Shown in pieces: positions 17,312-26,112 of a DNA stretch of 64,000 nucleotides; position 1 is the first letter of the stretch, and each line of letters begins with the position of its first letter. The position numbers were made by a program, and so were the translations under genes. The stretch is from Stutzerimonas stutzeri (GTDB taxonomy: Bacteria; Pseudomonadota; Gammaproteobacteria; Pseudomonadales; Pseudomonadaceae). Where the stretch lies: contig NZ_JYHV01000015.1 of NCBI RefSeq assembly GCF_000952685.1, forward strand, positions 62,001 through 126,000, given 5' to 3'. The notes beneath the pieces were generated by a model, which saw only the letters and a program-made list of their open reading frames with translations, was not told the origin of the DNA and did no database searches.

Positions 17312-18085
17312 ATGCCCAAGCCGTTGAAAGAATTATTGGCTGCGGTGGACGAAGTGCCCTGGCCGGTCATTAGCAGCGCCACCGATTATCCGGAAGGCTG
17401 GTTTATCGAACCCCACTCACACGCCAAGCACCAACTGATCTACGCCATCGAAGGCGTGATGGTTGTGCATTCCGCAGTGAGCCAGTGGACCGTACCGCCC
17501 AGCCGGGGCATTTGGATGCCGAGCGGGCAGATACATTCGATTCGCTGCGTTGGCTCGGTGAAGATGCGTAGCGTTTTTGTGCGGCCTGATCTGTTTCGTG
17601 AACTGCCGAATGAAACCCGAGCCGTAAGCATCTCCGCGCTTCTGAGCGAGCTGATCAAGCGCTCGGTCGCGATAACGGCACCCTACGAGGATGACTCGCG
17701 CGAGGCGAGGCTCATGCGATTGATCCTCGATGAACTCACCCTGTTGCCGACTTTGCCTCTGCAATTGCCCCAGCCGGTCGACCGACGGATCAAAATGATC
17801 TGTTCGGCCCTGCAATCTGACCCGAGTGATGGTTCAACGCTGTCGACGTGGAGCGACCGGCTGAATCTCGACGAGAAGACGATCCAGCGGCTCTTTCGCA
17901 AGGAAACCGGCATGACGTTCGGTCGGTGGCGCCAGCAAGCGCGGCTGCTGTTGGCGCTTGAGCGCATCGCCGTAGGCGAGAAAATCATCGACGTGGCAGG
18001 CGCGTTGGGTTACGACAGTCCTAGCGCGTTCGCCACCATGTTCAAAAAACAGTTCGGGACGACGCCAAGTCACTTTTTCAAATGA
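17312..18085 (+). CDS. AraC family transcriptional regulator
   Basis: This 257-residue regulator has an N-terminal cupin (residues 25-90: HSHAKHQLIYAIEGVMVV, then PPSRGIWMPSGQIHSIR) and two C-terminal AraC helix-turn-helix motifs (WSDRLNLDEKTIQRLFRKETGMTFGRWR and IIDVAGALGYDSPSAFATMFKKQFG). ATG 17312 follows GGGA at suitable spacing; earlier in-frame codons at 17264 and 17282 are less likely. It lies divergent to fsr, a common pairing, and probably activates or tunes that pump in response to a small hydrophobic compound. Confidence 0.88.
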   Translation: MPKPLKELLAAVDEVPWPVISSATDYPEGWFIEPHSHAKHQLIYAIEGVMVVHSAVSQWTVPPSRGIWMPSGQIHSIRCVGSVKMRSVFVRPDLFRELPNETRAVSISALLSELIKRSVAITAPYEDDSREARLMRLILDELTLLPTLPLQLPQPVDRRIKMICSALQSDPSDGSTLSTWSDRLNLDEKTIQRLFRKETGMTFGRWRQQARLLLALERIAVGEKIIDVAGALGYDSPSAFATMFKKQFGTTPSHFFK

Positions 18086-18158
18086 GCGCCAGCTTAAAGT
18101 TCTGGCGGCTTCACATACGCTATTGGTGTTGGGACGGACTGTTTGGAGAATAGCGGCG

Positions 18159-18644
18159 ATGTCTGGCGAGGGATGGATGGCAATCGAGATTAGAACCGCC
18201 AACGAAGATGATGCTGAAGGCATAAGCGAAGTCATCATCGCAGCCCTGAGAACCACCAACGCCAAGGATTATGCTCAGGCTGTAATCGAGCAGGTCGAGA
18301 AAAGTTTTTCGCCGAACGCTGTCGCAGCGTTGATATCCAAGCGCATGGTTTTTGTCGCTCTAGAAGCGGGCAAAGTTATTGGGACTGCCAGCCTCGATGA
18401 CCAAGTTGTCAGGACCGTATTTGTCCATCCGTCCTCGCACGGACAAGGTATTGGCAGCCAACTCATGAGCACCCTCGAGCAAACAGCGAGGGGCCTGGGA
18501 ATCGAAGTCTTGCGAGTTCCATCTTCGATCACAGCAGAGCGCTTCTATAAAAAGCTTGGCTACTCTGTTGTACGCGAGGCCTTTCACGGCGAGGAGCGAA
18601 CCATCGTAATGGAGCGTTACTTGATGAATTCTGATTTTGCTTAA
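18159..18644 (+). CDS. GNAT family N-acetyltransferase
   Basis: This is a 161-residue acetyltransferase that should transfer acetyl from acetyl-CoA to an amine. The acetyl-CoA loop is visible as VRTVFVHPSSHGQGIGSQLM, followed by the alpha4/beta6 end AERFYKKLGYSVVREAFHGE and a closing ERTIVMERYL strand. Two starts are possible: ATG 18159 (after GGAGAA) and ATG 18177, where the family fold begins with MAIEIRTA. It is monocistronic between AraC and an AT-rich membrane gene. The substrate is unknown. Confidence 0.85.
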   Translation: MSGEGWMAIEIRTANEDDAEGISEVIIAALRTTNAKDYAQAVIEQVEKSFSPNAVAALISKRMVFVALEAGKVIGTASLDDQVVRTVFVHPSSHGQGIGSQLMSTLEQTARGLGIEVLRVPSSITAERFYKKLGYSVVREAFHGEERTIVMERYLMNSDFA

Positions 18645-18928
18645 ATGCGGGTTAAGCTCGTCGCTGCCAAGAGCTGCGGGTTATCAAGGTTAATTGGTGT
18701 AGTGAGAGCGAGGCTGTCGGAACATGCGAGTCCAGTAGCAGAACAAGACCAATAACAAAGATGATTTTCGCGATCGTTTGATCGCCTGATCGCTTGGCCC
18801 CTGTTGCGCGAACTACAGAATGCCAGGGCATCGCCCGGAACACGCCGGATATATGAATGCATCCGCGCTGACGATAGGATCGGAAAAGCTTTTTCTTACT
18901 GGTTGTGGGGACTTGTCCATACGTCTTG

Positions 18929-19591
18929 TTAGCTTTTGTTGAGCTCACTCCAGAGTTTCAGTGCGTCACTGAAAGGCAAAATAACATCGGCATATACCCA
19001 GCAGGAAAAAGAAAGAACAATGCAGGCCCAGCCAATGGATACACATTTTTTATGAGTGAACTTGGAAAAACCCTCACCTGATGAAATTTGTGATGAGCTT
19101 ATTCTCAGTAAGTAAATAAATAAAAACAATAATGCCGGTATGAACAAGGCTGCTAAGTATTTCGTGTTCCCCTCAATTCCGAGATACAACACCATTCCTA
19201 AAAATATTGAGCTTGTGCCGAGCATAAAAATAATGGGCTTATTCGTGAGCCACTTTAGTTTAGGTATAAACGGAAGGGCGGCGAAAATGAATTCTCTTTT
19301 CTCCGGCTCTAAGTCAAATTTAAGCAAATAGAACTGTATGCCAAAAACAAGGAACATTGGGACGCAACCCCCTATTAGGGTTTCAAGCCACCAGCCCTCT
19401 ATCGAGACTAATTCTTTAGCAAACGGATCTAACTCTTTATATTTAGTAAAGTAATCTCCATCAATTAGGAGGTCGATAAGCCAATAACCGAAAAGGGTGA
19501 ATGCAAGTATTACTAATATTGCTGTGGCCCGAAATTTATGTTTAATAATGGCCTTCAGCGTGCTTGCTATTTTTTTAATCATTGGTTCCAT
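18929..19591 (-). CDS. AT-rich hypothetical membrane protein
   Basis: This is a protein of about 220 residues with at least four predicted transmembrane segments: around residues 22-40 (TAILVILAFTLFGYWLIDLL), 70-90, 118-140 (FMLGTSSIFLGMVLYLGI, then a second helix) and 185-210. It has no recognised domain. The DNA is clearly AT-richer than its neighbours and uses A/T-ending codons, which points to recent acquisition. ATG 19591 is preferred, with an alternative at 19582. The 284-base region before it (18645-18928) holds no evident gene. Confidence 0.6.
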   Translation of the reverse strand: MEPMIKKIASTLKAIIKHKFRATAILVILAFTLFGYWLIDLLIDGDYFTKYKELDPFAKELVSIEGWWLETLIGGCVPMFLVFGIQFYLLKFDLEPEKREFIFAALPFIPKLKWLTNKPIIFMLGTSSIFLGMVLYLGIEGNTKYLAALFIPALLFLFIYLLRISSSQISSGEGFSKFTHKKCVSIGWACIVLSFSCWVYADVILPFSDALKLWSELNKS

Positions 19592-19896
19592 GTTACAAAG
19601 ATCTCGATTTTGAAAAACCAATTATAATTAGACGACCAATCGTCATCCACTAGGACGATGGTTATCCCGCGCCTGTTGTTGAAGGTTGAAGGGTGAAGGG
19701 TGAAGTGGGTGCTCATAAAGCTTGGCTTGCTCTGCTTGCACATCGTCGACCGATCAAGTCGGCCGTCCCTTTCAGCCCTGTTCTATTTTATGGAACCTAA
19801 TCATCTAAATTTAACGGCTATTTAGTTAAGAAGCTCCCGTGCATCATTTCCTCATTGCGGCTCACCAAGGTGGTGGCCCACTCAGAGGAATACGAC

Positions 19897-20325
19897 ATGA
19901 CCCATTCAATCGCAGGCTCCAGCACCACCCACAACGCCACTTCCGCTTTCGCTTCGACGGCACTCGCCGGACGCGTTCTGCTGAGCGCCATCTTCATTCT
20001 GTCGGGGCTCTCGAAAGTCAGCGCGCCTGCCGGAATGATCGGTTATATCGAATCCGTCGGCTTGCCGTTCCCGGCGCTGGCTCTCACGCTTGCCATTCTG
20101 ATCGAACTGGTTGGCGGCATCGCCCTGGTGCTCGGGTATCGGACTCGACTGGTAGCTGCGGGTCTCGCATTGTTCAGCGTGGTGACCGCGCTGGCGTTCC
20201 ATAACCAGCTAGGTGATCAGAATCAGTTCATTCACTTCTTCAAGAACCTCGCCATGGCGGGTGGGCTGTTGCAAGTGGTGGCGTTCGGTGGCGGTCGTTT
20301 CAGTCTGGACGCGCGCCGCGGTTGA
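19897..20325 (+). CDS. DoxX family membrane protein
   Basis: This is a 142-residue inner-membrane protein with four helices. DoxX landmarks are visible: AGRVLLSAIFILSGLSKV at the first helix, GLPFPALALTLAILIELVGGIALVLGYRTRLVA for helices two and three, and FHNQLGDQNQFIHFFKNLAMAGGLL before the fourth. ATG 19897 follows GAGGAA. DoxX homologues are linked to redox balance and quinone-related processes, and the exact role here is unknown. It stands alone. Confidence 0.88.
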   Translation: MTHSIAGSSTTHNATSAFASTALAGRVLLSAIFILSGLSKVSAPAGMIGYIESVGLPFPALALTLAILIELVGGIALVLGYRTRLVAAGLALFSVVTALAFHNQLGDQNQFIHFFKNLAMAGGLLQVVAFGGGRFSLDARRG

Positions 20326-20738
20326 TCTCACCGGTTGCTCGCTGGGTGAAGTCCTCCCCCCTGTCGAGACGAGAGTAGGGGAGGATCAACGCCGAGCGAG
20401 TGCCCCAGCCCAGGTCGACGGCCCGGTGCGCGAGCGCTGGAGTCGACGCCAGACAAAGAGCGCGACCGCACAAGAGCCTGGTTATTGCCAGGCTCTTGTG
20501 CGCGCAACGGTCCGACAATCAGGCAGATGCGCTTCGATCGGCCACCGGCACGCTATCGAAACGTTGCCAGACGACTCGGAGCAGTAAGACATAGCCGATA
20601 CGCGACACACCTGTAGCGCTATGCATCCATTGGTTAAATCGGACGCGACAAATTTTCGGACGTGTCGATTTCACAGACGCCCGTACGACTAGACCAGCAG
20701 TTATCGAAATTGCGGTATCTAAACCGACGGAGCTGACC
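20326..20738. other. Gap between doxX and the GST gene
   Basis: There is no convincing gene in these 413 bases. The main feature is a perfect 15-bp inverted repeat at 20466-20501. The promoter of the GST gene presumably lies in the AT-richer last 100 bases. Confidence 0.5.
20466..20501. repeat. Perfect 15-bp inverted repeat hairpin
   Basis: The arm CGCACAAGAGCCTGG and its exact complement surround a 6-base loop (TTATTG). No T-run follows on either strand, so it is not a standard terminator. It could be an RNA structure or a trace of a mobile sequence. Confidence 0.7.
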
Positions 20739-21398
20739 ATGATCAAACTGTACGGAACACCCCCGACCCGCGCGTTGCGCGTTATCTGGTTACTCAACGA
20801 GCTAGGCCTGGACTACGAGATGCTCCCGGTGGGCATCCTTGAAGGTGAAAACCGACAATCGGAATTTCTGGCGCTCAACCCCGCCGCCAAAGTCCCGGTG
20901 CTGGTCGACGGAAGCCTCGTGGTAACCGAGTCGGCCGCGATTCAGCTTTATCTGGCTGAGAAATATCCCCAGGCGGGTTTCATCCCGGAGTCGGTAGAGG
21001 ATCGGGCCCAGATGTATCGCTGGATTTTCTTTCTGATGACTGAGATCGAGCAGCCCCTATGGCGCATCGTGCGTCACACTTTCCTGTACCCGGAAGAGAA
21101 ACGGTTGCCTCAGGATATCGAGCTGGCGAAGCTGGAATGCTTGGAGATGGTGGCGGTGCTCGAGCGACACATGCGGGACCGCGCATTCTTGGTTGCCGAC
21201 CGGATCAGCGTGGCCGACTTCAACGCCGCTTATACGCTGGACTGGGCGAACGAGGAGAAGATGCTCGAGGGCGCGCCTCGGCTGAAAGCGTACCTGCAGT
21301 CGATGTACGCCCGGCCCAAGGCACCGCCAACCATTGCAGAGGCATTCGCGGCGCTTGAAAGCCAGGCCGTTACCGGCGATGCGACGGTGGCCGGGTAG
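20739..21398 (+). CDS. Glutathione S-transferase family protein
   Basis: This 219-residue protein has the two-domain GST fold. The thioredoxin-like N-domain reads MIKLYGTPPTRALRVIWLLNE, then LNPAAKVPVLVDG and the glutathione-binding ESAAIQLYLAEKYP. The helical C-domain follows, with FLVADRISVADFNAAYTLDWA. The N-terminus lacks the SSC motif of maleylacetoacetate isomerases, so it is not the missing maiA of the tyrosine pathway. It is probably a cytoplasmic detoxification enzyme of unknown substrate. Confidence 0.9.
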   Translation: MIKLYGTPPTRALRVIWLLNELGLDYEMLPVGILEGENRQSEFLALNPAAKVPVLVDGSLVVTESAAIQLYLAEKYPQAGFIPESVEDRAQMYRWIFFLMTEIEQPLWRIVRHTFLYPEEKRLPQDIELAKLECLEMVAVLERHMRDRAFLVADRISVADFNAAYTLDWANEEKMLEGAPRLKAYLQSMYARPKAPPTIAEAFAALESQAVTGDATVAG

Positions 21399-21531
21399 AT
21401 CCGCGGTTGGCGCTATTTCTAGTCTGTTACTAGCGTTGTCTATCGGCAGCTTCGAGGCGAGCGCGGGGGGATAAGCAGTACCCTGCCGCAGCTTCACGAA
21501 CTCATCTATCAGCCAAGCATGGAGACCCAAC

Positions 21532-22011
21532 ATGATCAGCAAAAACACCGTTTGCCTCTGGTATGACGGCACCGCACTGGAGGCCGCAACCTTCTACGCC
21601 GAAACCTTCCCGGACAGCGCGGTGCGCGCCGTCCATCGCGCGCCAGGCGACTTTCCGTCGGGCAAGCAGGGCGATGTGCTCACTGTCGAGTTCACGGTGA
21701 TGGGCATTCCTTGCCTCGGGCTTAACGGGGGGCCGGCGTTCAAACACAACGAGGCGTTCTCGTTCCAGGTTGCAACCGACGACCAGGCCGAGACGGACCG
21801 CTTATGGAATGCGATTGTCAGTAACGGCGGCGAAGAAAGCGCATGCGGGTGGTGCAAGGACAAATGGGGCCTGTCCTGGCAAATAACGCCACGCGTATTG
21901 ACGGCCGCCTATACCAGCCCTGATCAAGCAGCGGCCAAGCGCGCGTTCGAAGCAATGATGGGCATGCAAAAGATCGACATTGCTGCGATCGAAGCGGCGT
22001 TGAAGGGTTGA
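21532..22011 (+). CDS. VOC family protein (PhnB/3-demethylubiquinone methyltransferase-like fold)
   Basis: This 159-residue protein carries the VOC/PhnB-like fold: CLWYDGTALEAATFYAETFPDSAV at the N-terminus, EFTVMGIPCLGLNGGPAFKHNEAFSFQVATDDQAE in the middle, and WCKDKWGLSWQITPRVL near the end. Such proteins are often mislabelled as 3-demethylubiquinone methyltransferases but lack an SAM-binding domain. Function is unknown and it is probably a soluble metal-binding protein. The 292 bases after it show no gene I can support. Confidence 0.85.
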   Translation: MISKNTVCLWYDGTALEAATFYAETFPDSAVRAVHRAPGDFPSGKQGDVLTVEFTVMGIPCLGLNGGPAFKHNEAFSFQVATDDQAETDRLWNAIVSNGGEESACGWCKDKWGLSWQITPRVLTAAYTSPDQAAAKRAFEAMMGMQKIDIAAIEAALKG

Positions 22012-22303
22012 TCGGCATTTAGCATCGAGTGCCGTCAAGGTTTCACCCATTGGCTGCAGATACTGCTTCTGCAGCTGCGGGGGCCGTTGAGAGGAGCAGG
22101 CGTGTTTACCGCGTTGCGTTACGACAGCGGTGCACCCCACTCCCAGCGCTTTGACTACTTCGAGCTATCTTCTGAAGCTGCTGGCACGTACACCTTCATT
22201 AGCGCCGTTACTGAGCAACAAGCCGTATCCACAGTTCACCTCGGAAAACTCGGGCATGGAATGCCCATGCCCTTGAAGGGGAAGGAAGCGGACGGCGGCT
22301 GGT

Positions 22304-23062
22304 CTAGTGCGCTGGATGGTTGCCGATGAACTTGCTGAGGAACTGTCTTGTGCGTTCGTGTTGCGGCGCGCTAAGCAACTGCCTGGCCTCGCCTTGTTCG
22401 ACGATCACTCCGTCATCGATGAAGATCGCCCTATCGGCCACGTCACGGGCGAAGCTCATCTCGTGGGTGACGATGACCATGGTGCGTTTTTCTTCGGCCA
22501 AGCCGCGAATGGTGGCGAGCACTTCGCCGACCAGCTCCGGGTCGAGCGCCGAGGTCGGTTCATCAAACAGAATCACGTCCGGCTGCATGGCCAGTGCACG
22601 GGCAATCGCCACGCGCTGTTGCTGGCCGCCGGAGAGACGCTTGGGGTAAGCGTCTTCCTTGCCGGCCAGGCCGACCTTGGCCAGCAAAGCGCGGCCGCGT
22701 TCGAGCGCTTGGGCGCGCGGCTCCTTCTTTACCTGCACGGGCCCTTCGATGACATTCTCAAGGGCGGTGCGATGGGGGAACAGGTTGAAGTTCTGGAACA
22801 CGAAACCGACGTGCTGGCGCAGCTGGCGAATCAGTCGTTGCTGCGCCTTGAGCGGTTTATCGGCGTCGATGTGGATCGCACCGACGCTGATCTGCCCGCC
22901 GCTGGGTTGCTCCAGCAGATTGAGGCAGCGCAGCAGGGTGGTCTTGCCCGAACCGCTGGGGCCGATGATCGCCAGCACTTCGCCGGGAGCTATGTCGAGG
23001 TCGATGCCCTTGAGGACGTCCTGGCCGTTGAAAGATTTTTTCAGGTTACGCACGGTAATCAT
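22304..23062 (-). CDS. tcyN: Cystine ABC transporter ATP-binding protein
   Basis: This 252-residue polar-amino-acid-type ABC ATPase energises uptake. The Walker A is IIGPSGSGKTTLLRC, the Q-loop VGFVFQNFNLFPH, the signature LSGGQQQRVAIARAL and the Walker B VILFDEPTSALD, with the H-loop in VTHEMSFA. Its start overlaps the stop of the permease gene by one base (TGATG), so the two are translationally coupled. Gene order with tcyJ, tcyL and dcyD matches the cystine system of enterobacteria. The frame is open upstream through the permease gene, but that portion is not coding. Confidence 0.93.
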   Translation of the reverse strand: MITVRNLKKSFNGQDVLKGIDLDIAPGEVLAIIGPSGSGKTTLLRCLNLLEQPSGGQISVGAIHIDADKPLKAQQRLIRQLRQHVGFVFQNFNLFPHRTALENVIEGPVQVKKEPRAQALERGRALLAKVGLAGKEDAYPKRLSGGQQQRVAIARALAMQPDVILFDEPTSALDPELVGEVLATIRGLAEEKRTMVIVTHEMSFARDVADRAIFIDDGVIVEQGEARQLLSAPQHERTRQFLSKFIGNHPAH

Positions 23063-23730
23063 CAGGCGTCCTGCTCGTGGCGGTTGACCCGGTCTTCCAG
23101 GCGACCCTGGAAGTACGCCAGCACGCTGGCCAGCAACCAGTAGATCAGCGCGGCGGCCAGGTACATGGTGAAAATCTCGAAAGTGCGAGCAGTGATCAGC
23201 TGCGCCTGGCGGAACAGCTCTGGCACCTGGATGGTGGCGGCCAGGGCGGTGTCTTTGACCAGCGAGATGAAGCTGTTGCCCAGAGGCGGCAGGGCGGTGC
23301 GTGCGGCCTGCGGCAGGATGGCCCGATACAGAGTCTGTGCGCGGCTCATGCCGATACTGGCGGCCGCTTCCCACTGGCCACGGTCGATGGAGGCGATGGC
23401 GGCGCGCAGAATCTCGGCGGTGTAGGCCGCCATGTTCAGCGAGAAACCGATCAGCGCGGCCGGCAGCGGATCGAGCTGGATGCCCAGTTGCGGCATGCCG
23501 TAATAGATCATGAACAGCTGCACCAGCAGCGGCGTGCCACGGAAGAACGACACGTAGATCCGAGCCAGCCACTGCAGCGGCCAGTAGCCGTACAGTCGCA
23601 GCAGGGCCAGGCCGAAGCCCAGCAGCAGGCCGAAGAACATTCCGCCCAGGCTCAGCACCACGGTCCACCACGCGCCCTTCAGTAGGAAGGGGAGCGAGTC
23701 CAGCACCAACTGCAGGCTGTCATCGATCAT
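23062..23730 (-). CDS. tcyL: Cystine ABC transporter permease
   Basis: This is a 222-residue inner-membrane permease of the HisMQ type with about five helices. The family EAA loop is visible as the stretch around EAAASIGMSRAQTLYRAILPQAARTALPPLGN, which docks on the ATPase. It overlaps the binding-protein gene by four bases at 23727-23730 and the ATPase gene by one base, so the three form a tight operon. A single permease gene implies a homodimer, as for E. coli YecS/TcyL. Confidence 0.93.
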   Translation of the reverse strand: MIDDSLQLVLDSLPFLLKGAWWTVVLSLGGMFFGLLLGFGLALLRLYGYWPLQWLARIYVSFFRGTPLLVQLFMIYYGMPQLGIQLDPLPAALIGFSLNMAAYTAEILRAAIASIDRGQWEAAASIGMSRAQTLYRAILPQAARTALPPLGNSFISLVKDTALAATIQVPELFRQAQLITARTFEIFTMYLAAALIYWLLASVLAYFQGRLEDRVNRHEQDA

Positions 23731-24524
23731 TGCGTGACGTCAGCCTTGAACCACTTCTCGGAGAGCTGTTTCAGAGTGCCGTCAGCGCGCAGCTTGGCGA
23801 TGGCCGCGTCGATGGCGGCGAGCAGTTGCGGGTTGCCCTTGCGCAGCGCGATGCCGGACTCCTGGCGGGAGAAGGCATCACCGGCCACGGCTAGGCGATT
23901 TCCGGTTTTTTCTACCATCTCGAAGGCCGCCAGGCGGTCGACCAGGATCACGTCGATGCGACCGACGTTGAGGTCCTGGAACTTGGTCGGGTCATCATCG
24001 TAGGTGCGGATATCGGCTTGTGGCACGTTCTCTTTGAGCCATTGCTCGTAGTTGGTGCCGAGGCCGACGCCGACCTTCTTACTAGCCAGGTCAGCGGGAT
24101 TCTTGATGCTGTCGGCATCAGCCTTACGGGTGAGTGCCTGGATGCCGGAGACGGTGTAGGGCGTGGAAAAATCGTACTTCTGTTTGCGTTCCTCGGAGAT
24201 GGTCACCTGGTTGATCACCACGTCCAGGCGCTTGGATTCCAAAGCGGCGAGTATGCCGTCCCACTTGGTCGGCTGGAACTCGGCCTTGACTCCCAACTCC
24301 TTGGCCAGCGCCTTGGCGAAGTCGACCTCGAAGCCGGTCAATTGGCCGCTTTCGTCCTGATAGTTGAAGGGCGGGTAGGTGCCTTCCAGTCCAACCTTGA
24401 GGGTGCCGTTGGCCTTTACCTCATCCAGCAGATCGGCGGCGAACACCGGGGAGAACAGGCTGGAGCCGAGCAGAAGGCTCAGGGTGCCGAGCAGAAAACG
24501 ACGACGCAGCGTTGTGAATTTCAT
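23727..24524 (-). CDS. tcyJ: Cystine-binding periplasmic protein
   Basis: This 265-residue solute-binding protein has an N-terminal signal peptide (MKFTTLRRRFLLGTLSLLL ending near VFAAD). The mature part follows family 3 binding proteins: GTLKVGLEGTYPPFNYQDE, GFEVDFAKALAKELGV, FSTPYTVSGIQAL and VGVGLGTNYEQWL. It closely resembles FliY/TcyJ, which binds L-cystine and related sulfur amino acids. The start at 24524 gives the signal peptide, and the frame is open a little upstream. It heads the transporter operon and lies 110 bases downstream of dcyD. Confidence 0.92.
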   Translation of the reverse strand: MKFTTLRRRFLLGTLSLLLGSSLFSPVFAADLLDEVKANGTLKVGLEGTYPPFNYQDESGQLTGFEVDFAKALAKELGVKAEFQPTKWDGILAALESKRLDVVINQVTISEERKQKYDFSTPYTVSGIQALTRKADADSIKNPADLASKKVGVGLGTNYEQWLKENVPQADIRTYDDDPTKFQDLNVGRIDVILVDRLAAFEMVEKTGNRLAVAGDAFSRQESGIALRKGNPQLLAAIDAAIAKLRADGTLKQLSEKWFKADVTQ

Positions 24525-24634
24525 GGTGGGCCTCGGGATGGGCAGGTGAGTGTCGGTCAACTCTAAGCGTGTAGGTTTATTCGATAAAATAATTAGAAAA
24601 TATCATGTCCGATATTTTTGGAATATGTAACGCA

Positions 24635-25633
24635 CTACAGTGCCCATGGATGATAGCCAAATAGCGCCGGGGCACCGCCGGTATGCAGGAACAACAGCGG
24701 ACCCCGGCCAGGGATGGCACCCTGGGCAATGCCGTCGAGCAGGCCGGCGAAGGCCTTGCCGGTGTATACAGGATCGAGCAGCACGCCTTCCTGTTCGGCA
24801 AGCAGGCGGATGGCGGCCAGGGTGCCGGTATTCGGCTCGCCATAGCGCGGCGCGAAATACTGGTCCCAGAGTTCGATCTGAAGCCCCGCCGGCACGTCGA
24901 CACCGAGCAGATCGGCGGTGCGCTCCAACAGGCCTTCGACCTTCGGCCGCTGGGTCGCCTCCGGGCGCGATACGGTGACGCCGACCACCCGACTGCCTGG
25001 CCGTGCATGTTCCAGCGCCAAGGCCAGACCACTGTGGGTTCCGGCACTTCCGGAGGCGAGCAACACAGCAGCGAAATCCTCACCCTTGCGGTGCATCTGC
25101 TCGGCCAGCTCCAGGCCGGCACGCACATAACCCAGTGCGCCGAGCGGGTTGGAGCCGCCGATGGGCACCACGTAAGGTTTGCGTCCGGCGTTGCGCAGGC
25201 GCTCGGCGGCGGTCTCTAGCAGTTCGTCGGCGTTGTCCAGATTGGCGACAGCTTCGATCTCGCAGCCGAAAAGGTCGAGCAGCACGCGGTTGCCGTTGCT
25301 TAGGTAATTGCTCTCGGTGGTACCCAGCGGATTCTCCAGCAGCGCCAGACAACCCAGACCGAGCCTGGCCGCCAGCGCCGCGGTTTGGCGTACATGGTTG
25401 GACTGGATGGCACCGGCGGTGACCAACACTTCGGCACCTTGGGCCAGGGCATCGGCGCCTAGGTATTCGAGCTTGCGCGCCTTGTTGCCACCGAGGGCCA
25501 GCGGGGTGAGGTCGTCGCGCTTGATCCAGACATCCCGACCCAAGTGACGTGACAGACGCGGTAAATGTTCGAGAGGTGTGGCTGCGGCAACCAACTCAAG
25601 GCGAGGGAAGCGGGCGAGGGCGTCGGTGAGCAT
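24635..25633 (-). CDS. dcyD: D-cysteine desulfhydrase
   Basis: This 332-residue PLP enzyme of the ACC-deaminase/D-cysteine desulfhydrase family splits D-cysteine to pyruvate, ammonia and sulfide. The PLP lysine is in [18 protein letters not shown], followed by [22 protein letters not shown]. The C-terminal part carries [32 protein letters not shown] and [14 protein letters not shown]. It aligns end to end with E. coli DcyD, and its place ahead of tcyJLN matches that locus. ATG 25633 fits the family start; a GTG at 25651 is also open. Likely role: use or detoxification of D-cysteine and sulfur supply. Confidence 0.93.
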   Translation of the reverse strand: MLTDALARFPRLELVAAATPLEHLPRLSRHLGRDVWIKRDDLTPLALGGNKARKLEYLGADALAQGAEVLVTAGAIQSNHVRQTAALAARLGLGCLALLENPLGTTESNYLSNGNRVLLDLFGCEIEAVANLDNADELLETAAERLRNAGRKPYVVPIGGSNPLGALGYVRAGLELAEQMHRKGEDFAAVLLASGSAGTHSGLALALEHARPGSRVVGVTVSRPEATQRPKVEGLLERTADLLGVDVPAGLQIELWDQYFAPRYGEPNTGTLAAIRLLAEQEGVLLDPVYTGKAFAGLLDGIAQGAIPGRGPLLFLHTGGAPALFGYHPWAL

Positions 25634-26112
25634 GAGAGCAGGCTTCTGCACAGAGATAAGTGATCACTGTAGAAGGCGATCCATAACTGCCGCAAGCCGA
25701 TATCCGGCGGGTTGGCGCTGCATTTTTTGTCGTTGAGGGAATGTAAGGACCAAAGGATGGCCGTTGGACCGGTAGAACCTTGCCAATGCTCTTAAAGGTT
25801 CGAGACCTGCATCAGCAAGCCCTTGTCGTGCGCGGTGTGGGGGAGGGCGAACATGCTGGGGTGTAGTTGCTAGCAAGTGCTTGCTGACCGATCTCTACAT
25901 AGTTCGAATGGCCTCTACCGGCCAAGAGGGGTCATTGAGCATCTACGAAACAAAGGAAGATTCCGACCTCCAACTTTATGGCGCATAGGACCTCGTTGAG
26001 GCTGACCATAAATGCAATGCGCGACGAAAATCACCGCAACGCTCACCCGTTAGCTACAGTAGGCAGTGACCCAACGGATCCATATTTGGACGAAACCACG
26101 AGAAGGACTCTC
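25634..26112. other. Gap between dcyD and the PAAR gene
   Basis: There is no supported gene in these 479 bases. They hold the dcyD promoter side, a GGCC-type hairpin repeat at 25907-25936, and the upstream region of the PAAR operon. The frame of the PAAR gene is open back to 25978 but lacks a ribosome site there. Confidence 0.5.
25907..25936. repeat. GGCC-loop hairpin repeat, copy 1
   Basis: A CCTCT/AGAGG stem encloses the loop ACCGGCCA, with flanking AATG and CATT. Related hairpins with a central GGCC lie at 27737, 29125 and 32654. Confidence 0.5.

Noticed and set aside
19681-19707. GGGTGAA-type tandem repeat as a regulatory array
   Set aside because: Only about three imperfect copies are present, with no link to a nearby regulator.
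20739-21398. GST gene as the missing maleylacetoacetate isomerase
   Set aside because: The N-terminus reads YGTPPTRALRVIWLL, without the SSC..R motif of that enzyme, and it is 30 kb from hmgA.
22087-22329. 80-codon frame after the VOC gene
   Set aside because: It has no ribosome site, runs into the convergent ABC gene, and its composition is unlike a protein.
23063-23671. N-terminal extension of the ABC ATPase gene
   Set aside because: This part overlaps the permease gene in another frame; the ATPase begins with MITVRNLKKSFNG at 23062.
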